From positions 434,001 through 498,000 of the forward strand of contig NZ_CP049872.1 in the NCBI RefSeq assembly GCF_011302915.1: 64,000 nucleotides of DNA. Reading direction: 5' to 3'. The position numbers and the translations under genes were made by a program. Below are positions 33,362 to 40,588 of the stretch, in pieces. The stretch's first letter is position 1; every line of letters begins with the position of its first letter. This stretch comes from Thermomonas sp. HDW16 (lineage in GTDB: Bacteria > Pseudomonadota > Gammaproteobacteria > Xanthomonadales > Xanthomonadaceae). The notes under the pieces are model-generated. The model searched no databases. It was not told where the DNA came from and was given only the letters and a program-made list of their open reading frames with translations.

Positions 33362-35302
33362 ATGAAGCGACGCAACGGTTTGGCGATGATGCTTGTGGCA
33401 TTGATGGCGGCGTTGCCCGCGATGCCGACAATGGCCGCGGACTTGGGTCACTACGTCTTGGGCGACACTGCAGCGAAGACCCCGGGCAAGCCCGCGCCTG
33501 GCCTGTTGCTGATGGGCGGCGGCGACCGCAACTTCGATGCCATGCGCTGGTTCATGAAGAAAGCCGGCAACGGCCACATCGTGGTGCTGCGCGCCTCGCA
33601 GGCGGGCGAGATCGGCGAGGAATTCTTCAACGAAGTCGGCGGCATCAAGTCCGTCGAGACCTTCGTGTTCAATGATCGCGAAGCCGCCACCGATCCGAAA
33701 ATGCTGGCCGCGATCAAGCGCGCCGATGGCATCTTCCTGGCCGGCGGCGACCAGTCGCGCTATGTGCGATTCTGGCGCGGCACGCCGGTCGCCGACGCAT
33801 TGGACGCTCATGTGCGCGCCGGCAAGCCGCTGGGTGGTACCAGCGCCGGCTTGGCGATGCAGGGCGAATATTTGTACGGCGCGATGGATGGCGGCAGCCA
33901 GATCAGCCCGCGCGCATTGGCCGATCCGCTTGGCGCGGAAAACACCATAGAGACCGGTTTCCTCAACATCGCGCTGCTGAAAGGCATCATCACCGACACC
34001 CATTTCAGCGAACGCAACCGGCTGGGCCGGCTGATCGCCTTCGTCGCCAAGGGCGAGTCGATGGCGGGCAAGCCGCTGATCGGTTTGGGCGTCGATGAAG
34101 ACGCCGCGGTCGCGGTGGAAGGCGACGGTACGGCACGCGTATACGCCACCTCGCCGATGGCCGGCGCGACGGTGGTGAAGGGCGGCTTCGCCAAGCAGGT
34201 CGAAGACGAAGCGATGCAGCTGGAACGCGTGGACACCGTCGGTGCCGGCCCGAACTCGGTACTGCACTTGCCCGATGCCCGGGTCGAACGGCCGGTGTTC
34301 CAGCGCCACTACGCGGTGCGCGATGGTGTGCTGACTGCGCTGGATGCGCCCTTGCTGGTGATCCATGGCGGTGCCGGCGTGGAGCCGGGCGACTTGACCA
34401 AGGAAGAAGAGCAGGCCGCGCGTGCGGCGCTGGAAGCCGCATTGCGCGCAGGCCACGCCAAGCTCACGGCCGGCGGCTCATCGGTCGATGCGGTCGCCGC
34501 CACCATCACCGTGCTCGAGGACGCACCACAGTTCAACGCCGGGCGCGGCGCGGTGTTCACTCACGACGGCGTCAACGAGCTGGACACCTCGATCATGGAT
34601 GGTGCCAACGGCAAGGCCGGCGCTGCGGCGGGCCTGCATCGGGTGAAGAATCCGATCCTGCTGGCGCGCGCTATCATGGACAAGTCCAAGCACGTGATGA
34701 TGGTCGGCGATGGCGCGGAACGCTTCGCCACCGAACAGGGCATCACGTTGGTCGACCCGGTGTATTTCCGCACCGAGAAGCGTTGGCAGCAGCTGCAGAA
34801 GGCCTTGGCGGAAGAAGCCAAGGCACAGGCGTCCAATACGCCGCTGGTGCTGCCGGGCAAGGCCTATTTCGGCACAGTCGGTGCGCTGGCGCTGGATGCG
34901 CAGGGCCGGCTGGCGGCGGGCACCTCCACCGGTGGCATGACCAACAAGCGCTACGGCCGCGTCGGCGATTCGCCGATCATCGGCGCCGGTACCTGGGCCG
35001 ATGCGCGTTGCGCGGTGTCCGGCACCGGCTGGGGCGAGTACTACATCCGCGCCGCTGCCGCGCACGAAATCTGTGCGCGCGTGCGCCTGTCCGGGTACAG
35101 CATTTCCCGAGCGGGCGAGGGTGTGATCAACAAGGACATCCCCAAGGCCGGTGGCGATGGCGGTGCGATCGCGCTGGACGCGCAGGGCGTGGCCGCGTTC
35201 CCGTTCAATACCGGCGGCATGTACCGTGGCTGGATCGGCGCGGATGGCGTGCCGCACGTGGCGATCTACAAGGGCGATGCGTTGCCGATGCCGGCGTATT
35301 GA
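33362..35302 (+). CDS. Secreted cyanophycinase / isoaspartyl peptidase fusion
   Basis: A 646-residue protein with a signal peptide (about 1-25) and two enzyme domains. Residues about 40-320 are an S51 cyanophycinase-like domain with the nucleophile S161 in GGTSAGLAM and AGGDQSRY. From about 329 (LLVIHGGAG) to the end is an Ntn-hydrolase isoaspartyl peptidase/asparaginase, with the autoprocessing nucleophile T505 in YFGTVGALALD and GTSTGGMTNKRYGRVGD. Cyanophycinase releases beta-Asp-Arg dipeptides and isoaspartyl dipeptidases split them to Asp and Arg, so the two steps are joined in one exported polypeptide. Autocleavage before T505 would yield two chains. It is divergent from the ECF/FecR/TonB receptor operon (98-bp gap). 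Other isoaspartyl peptides are possible substrates. Confidence 0.88.
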   Translation: MKRRNGLAMMLVALMAALPAMPTMAADLGHYVLGDTAAKTPGKPAPGLLLMGGGDRNFDAMRWFMKKAGNGHIVVLRASQAGEIGEEFFNEVGGIKSVETFVFNDREAATDPKMLAAIKRADGIFLAGGDQSRYVRFWRGTPVADALDAHVRAGKPLGGTSAGLAMQGEYLYGAMDGGSQISPRALADPLGAENTIETGFLNIALLKGIITDTHFSERNRLGRLIAFVAKGESMAGKPLIGLGVDEDAAVAVEGDGTARVYATSPMAGATVVKGGFAKQVEDEAMQLERVDTVGAGPNSVLHLPDARVERPVFQRHYAVRDGVLTALDAPLLVIHGGAGVEPGDLTKEEEQAARAALEAALRAGHAKLTAGGSSVDAVAATITVLEDAPQFNAGRGAVFTHDGVNELDTSIMDGANGKAGAAAGLHRVKNPILLARAIMDKSKHVMMVGDGAERFATEQGITLVDPVYFRTEKRWQQLQKALAEEAKAQASNTPLVLPGKAYFGTVGALALDAQGRLAAGTSTGGMTNKRYGRVGDSPIIGAGTWADARCAVSGTGWGEYYIRAAAAHEICARVRLSGYSISRAGEGVINKDIPKAGGDGGAIALDAQGVAAFPFNTGGMYRGWIGADGVPHVAIYKGDALPMPAY

Positions 35303-35320
35303 GCGACGCCAAGTCCTGAA

Positions 35321-35350
35321 CCGTCATCCCGGCTTTCGCCGGGATGACGG
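35321..35350. repeat. REP-like palindrome between convergent genes
   Basis: Thirteen-base arms (CCGTCATCCCGGC and GCCGGGATGACGG) flank a TTTC loop. The CGTCATCCCGG core is a common dispersed repeat type in proteobacteria. It lies between two convergent genes and may also end transcription, though no T tract follows. Confidence 0.7.
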
Positions 35351-35363
35351 CAAGCGAAGCGCG

Positions 35364-36332
35364 CTATCGCTCCGAATGCCCGCTCTGGTCGTACTCGCGT
35401 GAGGCCAGCACTTCCGGCTTGATCAGTTCCACGAACGCACGCGCCTGCGATGACAGGAACTTGCCCTTGCGCATGACGATGCCGTAGCTGCGCGAGGGGA
35501 ACCAGCGCGCCAGCGAGCGCGCGGCCAGCCGCTGGCGGTCGGCCTCGGTCAGGCAGATCGCGGTGACGATGCTGATGCCGAGACCCATCGCCACGTACTG
35601 CTTGATCACCTCCCAGCCGCCCACTTCCAGCGCCACCGTGTACGGAACGCGGTTCTGCTGGAACACGAGGTCCACCAGTCGATAGGTGGTCAAACGCTTG
35701 GGCGGCAGGATCAGGCCGTAGGGCGAAAGGTCTTCCAGCGACAGGTCGCGTTTATCGGCCAGCGGATGGTCGAGCGGCATGATCAGCATCGGTTCGAAGC
35801 TGTAGACCGGCGCATAGCTGAGGTCGGCGGGGACATCCAGCATCGAGCCGACGGCGAGGTCGACCGCATCGTTGCGCAGCAGGTCCAGGCCACCGGCGCC
35901 GGTCACGTTGTGCAGGCTCAGGCGCACGTCGGCATGGCGCTGGCGGAACGCATCCACGATGCCGGGCAGCAGGTACAGGATGGTCGAACTGCCGGCGGCC
36001 ACGTTGAGCTCGCCCGCGTCCAGCCCGCGCACCTGTTCGCGGAAGCTGGCGGCCAGTCCGTCCAGCCCTTCCACCAGCGGGCGGGCCATCTCGTACAGCA
36101 GTTCGCCCTCGCGGGTGGGGGTCAGGCGGCGACCACTGCGCTCCAGCAGGCGCACCCCCAATTCGCGCTCCAGCGCCTGCAATTGCAGGGTCACCGCCGG
36201 CTGGCTGAGGTACAGCGCTTCCGCCGCACGGCTGACCGAACCCAGCCGCGCCACCTGGCAAAACGCCCGCAAAGGCTTCAGTCGCGAGCCTTTGTAGGCG
36301 AATCGCAGGGCGCTGGAACCCGGTTCGGCCAT
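35364..36332 (-). CDS. LysR-family transcriptional regulator beside aceBA
   Basis: A 322-residue LysR-type protein. The N-terminal winged helix (LKPLRAFCQVARLGSVSRAAEALYLSQ then PAVTLQLQALERELG) and an effector domain with CysB-like character (GWEVIKQYVAMGLGISIVTA) are visible. It is divergent from aceB with a 114-bp AT-rich intergenic region, so it probably controls the glyoxylate shunt; this follows from position only. The ligand is unknown. Confidence 0.88.
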   Translation of the reverse strand: MAEPGSSALRFAYKGSRLKPLRAFCQVARLGSVSRAAEALYLSQPAVTLQLQALERELGVRLLERSGRRLTPTREGELLYEMARPLVEGLDGLAASFREQVRGLDAGELNVAAGSSTILYLLPGIVDAFRQRHADVRLSLHNVTGAGGLDLLRNDAVDLAVGSMLDVPADLSYAPVYSFEPMLIMPLDHPLADKRDLSLEDLSPYGLILPPKRLTTYRLVDLVFQQNRVPYTVALEVGGWEVIKQYVAMGLGISIVTAICLTEADRQRLAARSLARWFPSRSYGIVMRKGKFLSSQARAFVELIKPEVLASREYDQSGHSER

Positions 36333-36345
36333 TGATCTGATTACT

Positions 36346-36395
36346 GTATTTGGAAATTAAATAGTACGCATTGATAAAACTGCTTTGTCAAATAC
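36346..36395. promoter_or_regulatory. Divergent LysR-aceB control region with spaced dyad
   Basis: GTATTTG (36346-36352) and CAAATAC (36389-36395) are inverted and 36 bases apart, inside the most AT-rich stretch of the neighbourhood (36340-36395). They could be recognition and activation sites for the divergent LysR protein. No exact -35/-10 pair assigned. Confidence 0.35.
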
Positions 36396-36446
36396 CAGAC
36401 GCTGGCGGATGGTTCGATTCCCCACGGTGTTGTTCTGGAGTTGGCG

Positions 36447-38084
36447 ATGTCGGCAGTGCTGCAGCAAGCCTCGCAAGAGTTGGGCCCGAACGAGGGCGGA
36501 ATCGAGGTCACCCGCACCCTGCCGGGTCAGGAGCAGCTGCTGACCCCGGCCGCGCTGGCCTTCCTGGCCGGCCTGCAGCGCCGCTTCGAGGCCGAGCGCC
36601 AGGCCCGCCTGACCGCACGTGCCGCCCGCCAGGCCCAGTTCGACGCCGGTGCGTTGCCGGATTTCCGCGCGGACACCGCCCACATCCGCGATGGCGAATG
36701 GAGCGTCGCGCCGATCCCGGCCGCCCTGCAGGACCGCCGCGTCGAAATCACCGGCCCGGTCGACCCGAAGATGGTGATCAACGCGCTGAACTCCGGCGCG
36801 AACTGCTACATGGCCGATTTCGAGGACAGCACCAGCCCGACCTGGGCCAACCTGATCGAAGGCCAGCAGGCGCTGCGCCAGGCGGTGGCCGGGACGCTCG
36901 AGTTCACCGCAGACAACGGCAAGCACTACGCGCTGAAGCCGGAAGCCGAGCGTGCGGTGCTGCTGGTGCGTCCGCGTGGCTGGCACCTGGACGAAAAACA
37001 CGTGCTGGTCGATGGCCAGCGCATGTCGGCCAGCCTGTTCGACCTGGGCCTGTTCTGCTTCCACAACGCCAAGGCGCTGGCGGCCAAGGATCGCGGCCCG
37101 TACTTCTACCTGCCCAAGCTGCAATCGATGGAAGAGGCGGCGCTGTGGGATACGGTGCTGTCGCAGATCGAGCGCGAGCTGGGCTTGGCACAGGGCCAGC
37201 TGAAGGCCACCGTGTTGATCGAGACCCTGCCGGCCGCGTTCGAGATGGACGAGATCCTGCACGCGCTGAAGGACCGCATCGTCGGCCTCAACTGCGGGCG
37301 CTGGGACTACATCTTTTCCTACATCAAGACCTTCCGCCGCCACCGTGACCGCGTGTTGCCGGAGCGCGCGCAGGTCGGCATGACCCAGCCGTTCCTGAAG
37401 GCCTACTCGGAACTGCTGATCAAGACCTGCCACCGCCGCGGCGCGCATGCGATGGGCGGCATGGCCGCGCAGATCCCGATTTCGGGCGATGCCGACGCCA
37501 ACGAAGCCGCATTGGCCCGCGTGCGCGCCGACAAGCTGCGCGAAGTCACCGCCGGCCACGACGGCACTTGGGTCGCGCATCCGGCATTGATTCCGCTGGC
37601 CCGCGAGATCTTCGATGCGCACATGCCGGAGGCCAACCAGCGCCATGTGTTGCGCGACGACGTGAACGTGGCGCGCGACACGCTGATCAAGCCATCGCTT
37701 GGCACCATCACCCGCGCCGGTTTCGAGAACAACGTCGAAGTCTGCGTGCGCTATCTCGCCGCATGGCTGGATGGCAACGGCTGCGTGCCGATCCACTGGC
37801 TGATGGAAGATGCCGCCACCGCGGAAATCGCCCGCACCCAGTTGTGGCAGTGGCTGCACTTCGCCGACGACGGCCGCGAGCCGCTGCACCTGGCCGATGG
37901 CACTCCGGTCGATTTCGCCCTGCTCGAGCGCGCGCTGATCTCGCTGCCCAGCAAGTTGACTGATCGCCTGCGCATGCCCGGTGCCAGCCGCGTCAACGAG
38001 GCGATCGGGATGCTCGACCGGCTCACCCATGCCGACGTGCTGGTCGATTTTCTGACGCTTCCGGCCTACGAACGCATCGATTAG
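36447..38084 (+). CDS. aceB: Malate synthase A
   Basis: A 545-residue malate synthase of the A type (E. coli AceB is 533). Conserved blocks include VDPKMVINALNSGANCYMAD, NCGRWDYIFSYIKTF, MGGMAAQIPI and MEDAATAEIARTQLWQW. It condenses glyoxylate with acetyl-CoA to malate, the second enzyme of the glyoxylate shunt. ATG 36447 follows CTGGAG at a good distance. It is 75 bp upstream of aceA. Confidence 0.95.
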   Translation: MSAVLQQASQELGPNEGGIEVTRTLPGQEQLLTPAALAFLAGLQRRFEAERQARLTARAARQAQFDAGALPDFRADTAHIRDGEWSVAPIPAALQDRRVEITGPVDPKMVINALNSGANCYMADFEDSTSPTWANLIEGQQALRQAVAGTLEFTADNGKHYALKPEAERAVLLVRPRGWHLDEKHVLVDGQRMSASLFDLGLFCFHNAKALAAKDRGPYFYLPKLQSMEEAALWDTVLSQIERELGLAQGQLKATVLIETLPAAFEMDEILHALKDRIVGLNCGRWDYIFSYIKTFRRHRDRVLPERAQVGMTQPFLKAYSELLIKTCHRRGAHAMGGMAAQIPISGDADANEAALARVRADKLREVTAGHDGTWVAHPALIPLAREIFDAHMPEANQRHVLRDDVNVARDTLIKPSLGTITRAGFENNVEVCVRYLAAWLDGNGCVPIHWLMEDAATAEIARTQLWQWLHFADDGREPLHLADGTPVDFALLERALISLPSKLTDRLRMPGASRVNEAIGMLDRLTHADVLVDFLTLPAYERID

Positions 38085-38159
38085 CGCTGCATCGATTGAC
38101 CTGCATCGACTGAATTCCTTCCCGTTTCCACCGCCCCGCCAACCCCACGAGAGAGCCCC

Positions 38160-39458
38160 ATGAAGAACCACATGCCGAGCGCCGAACAACTGAAGCTGGA
38201 CTGGGCTAACAATCCGCGATGGGCCGGGATCACCCGCCCCTATTCCGCGGAAGACGTGGTGCGCCTGCGCGGCACCGTGCACATCGAACATTCCATCGCC
38301 CGCCTCGGTGCGGAGAAATTGTGGAAGTCGCTGCACAGCGAACCCTTCGTCAACGCGCTGGGCGCGATGACCGGCAACCAGGCCATGCAGCAGGTCAAGG
38401 CCGGCCTCAAGGCCATCTACCTGTCCGGCTGGCAGGTCGCCGCCGATGCCAACCTGGCCGGCGAGATGTATCCGGATCAGTCGCTGTATCCGGCCAATTC
38501 GGTGCCGCAGGTGGTCAAGCGCATCAACAACACCCTGCTGCGCGCCGACCAGCTGCATCATGCCGAAGGCGACGACACCATCGACTTCATGCAGCCGATC
38601 GTGGCCGATGCCGAAGCCGGTTTCGGCGGCGTGCTCAACGCCTATGAACTGATGAAGGCGATGATCGAGGCCGGCGCCGCCGGCGTGCATTTCGAAGACC
38701 AGCTAGCCAGCGTGAAGAAGTGCGGCCACATGGGCGGCAAGGTGCTGGTGCCGACGCGCGAGGCCATCGAGAAGCTGACCGCCGCGCGCCTGGCCGCCGA
38801 CGTGATGGGCGTGCCAACGATCATCGTCGCCCGCACCGATGCCGAAGCCGCAGACCTGCTGACCGCGGACGTCGATGCCAACGACCAGCCGTTCACCACC
38901 GGCGAGCGCACCATCGAAGGCTTCTACAAGACCAACAACGGCCTGAACCAGGCGATCAGCCGCGGCCTGGCCTACGCGCCGTACGCCGACCTGGTATGGT
39001 GCGAGACCGGCAAGCCGGACCTGGAATTCGCGCGCAAATTCGCCGAGGCGATCCACGCCAAGTTCCCGGGCAAGCTGCTGGCCTACAACTGCTCGCCCAG
39101 CTTCAACTGGAAGAAGAACCTGGACGACGCGACGATTGCCAAGTTCCAGAAGGAAATCGCCAGCTACGGCTACAAGTTCCAGTTCATCACCCTGGCCGGC
39201 TTCCACGCGCTGAACTACGGCATGTTCGACCTGGCCCACGGTTACGCCCGCCGCCAGATGAGCGCCTTCGTCGAATTGCAGGAGAAGGAGTTCGCCGCTG
39301 CCGAACGCGGGTTCACCGCCGTGAAGCACCAGCGCGAGGTCGGCACCGGTTACTTCGATGCCATCACCCAGACCATCCAGGGTGGGCAGAGCTCGACCGT
39401 GGCCTTGAAGGGTTCCACCGAGGAAGAGCAGTTCCACGGCGAACGCGCCGCGGCCTAA
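38160..39458 (+). CDS. aceA: Isocitrate lyase
   Basis: A 432-residue isocitrate lyase, the usual bacterial length. The signature [13 protein letters not shown] contains the active-site cysteine; [20 protein letters not shown] and [12 protein letters not shown] are standard blocks. It splits isocitrate to glyoxylate and succinate, allowing growth on acetate or fatty acids together with aceB. GAGAG precedes the ATG. A strong terminator follows. Confidence 0.97.
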   Translation: MKNHMPSAEQLKLDWANNPRWAGITRPYSAEDVVRLRGTVHIEHSIARLGAEKLWKSLHSEPFVNALGAMTGNQAMQQVKAGLKAIYLSGWQVAADANLAGEMYPDQSLYPANSVPQVVKRINNTLLRADQLHHAEGDDTIDFMQPIVADAEAGFGGVLNAYELMKAMIEAGAAGVHFEDQLASVKKCGHMGGKVLVPTREAIEKLTAARLAADVMGVPTIIVARTDAEAADLLTADVDANDQPFTTGERTIEGFYKTNNGLNQAISRGLAYAPYADLVWCETGKPDLEFARKFAEAIHAKFPGKLLAYNCSPSFNWKKNLDDATIAKFQKEIASYGYKFQFITLAGFHALNYGMFDLAHGYARRQMSAFVELQEKEFAAAERGFTAVKHQREVGTGYFDAITQTIQGGQSSTVALKGSTEEEQFHGERAAA

Positions 39459-39472
39459 GGCTTTCCCTACCC

Positions 39473-39510
39473 ACGCAGGCCGGTTTTCCGGCCGGCCTGC
39501 GTCACTCTTT
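39473..39510 (+). terminator. Intrinsic terminator after aceA
   Basis: ACGCAGGCCGG (39473-39483) pairs with CCGGCCTGCGT (39492-39502); the tail is CACTCTTT. Confidence 0.75.
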
Positions 39511-39564
39511 CCATGGGACTCCCGGTGGTATCCTGCGGTCAGATCGTCTCGGGGGACGTGGAGA

Positions 39565-40584
39565 GTGGGAGAGGGCGTGGCCGCAATCGCACAGGACGTA
39601 GCGGGCGCCTTTGTCCAGGGCGACCCGCATTCACCCGTGCTGACCGCTGCGGAATATGCGCTGTTCGCGCAGGTGGCACGCACGCGTCGGGCGGATACCG
39701 GGCATCCCCTGTTCCGTCGTGGCGACCTCGGCACCTCCATGTTCGTGATCGCCAGTGGTGCGGTCGACCTCGATTTCGGCGACGACCTGGTCGGCAAACG
39801 CCTTGGCGCACGCGAATTCTTTGGCGAACTCGGCTTGCTGATCGGTGACCACGCGCGCAGCGCGGAAGCCACCATGGTCGAATCCGGCGTGCTGCTGGAA
39901 CTGGGGCGTGACGAATTCGACGCGCTCGCTGCGCGCGATCCGCAACTGCTCGCACAATTCCTGCGCCGCGCGATCATGCGCGTGGTGTCCAACGAACAGG
40001 CCCTGATCGGCCGCTTGCGCCGGCGCAACCAGGAGTTGCAGACCGCGCTGGACACCTTGCGTGCCACTGCGCACCGGTTGAACCAGACCGAAGTGCTGAC
40101 CCGCACCGACGAGTTGACCGGCCTGTCCAACCGTCGCGGCTTCGGCACGCACGTCCAGCAGCGTCGACGCAACGGCGCGTTGAGCGGCCTCAGCCTGATC
40201 CTGATCGATTGCGACCGTTTCAAGCACGTGAACGACGCCCATGGTCACTTGGCCGGCGACCGTGTGCTGCAGAGCGTGGCCAACCTGTTGCGCGCGGTGG
40301 CCGGCCCCGATGATGTCGCCTGCCGGCTGGGCGGCGACGAGTTCTGCCTGCTGGTGCAAGGACACCAACACCAGGAGCTTGAGCGCACGGCCGATTACAT
40401 CCTCGGCAGCGCGCGCGCGCTGACCCGCATGCACCACAACCCCCCGCAGATGACCACGCTCAGCCTGGGCATCTGCACGGTCGGTGAGTCTCCGCAGGAT
40501 TGGGAGCATTGGTACACCCAGGCCGATACCGCCCTGTATCGCGCCAAGCGGCTGGGCGGTGATCGCGTTGAGTGGCAGGACTGA
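39565..40584 (+). CDS. Cyclic-nucleotide-binding/GGDEF diguanylate cyclase
   Basis: A 339-residue soluble protein. Residues about 25-145 form a Crp-type cyclic-nucleotide-binding domain (HPLFRRGDLGTSMFVIASGAV, REFFGELGLL). A linker helix (about 150-180) leads to a GGDEF domain with an intact G256-G-D-E-F260 in CRLGGDEFCLL, so c-di-GMP synthesis is likely. The four residues at the I-site position read GPDD instead of RxxD, so product inhibition is not expected there. The gene directly precedes, by 4 bp, a class III nucleotide-cyclase gene, which suggests that a cyclic nucleotide is its input. Start GTG 39565 or GTG 39577; the second has a better purine-rich upstream. Confidence 0.88.
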   Translation: MGEGVAAIAQDVAGAFVQGDPHSPVLTAAEYALFAQVARTRRADTGHPLFRRGDLGTSMFVIASGAVDLDFGDDLVGKRLGAREFFGELGLLIGDHARSAEATMVESGVLLELGRDEFDALAARDPQLLAQFLRRAIMRVVSNEQALIGRLRRRNQELQTALDTLRATAHRLNQTEVLTRTDELTGLSNRRGFGTHVQQRRRNGALSGLSLILIDCDRFKHVNDAHGHLAGDRVLQSVANLLRAVAGPDDVACRLGGDEFCLLVQGHQHQELERTADYILGSARALTRMHHNPPQMTTLSLGICTVGESPQDWEHWYTQADTALYRAKRLGGDRVEWQD

Positions 40585-40588
40585 CGTC

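Noticed and set aside
36357..38690. A 777-codon minus-strand frame across aceB and aceA
   Set aside because: aceB and aceA are unambiguous on the plus strand; the antisense frame shows no family features.
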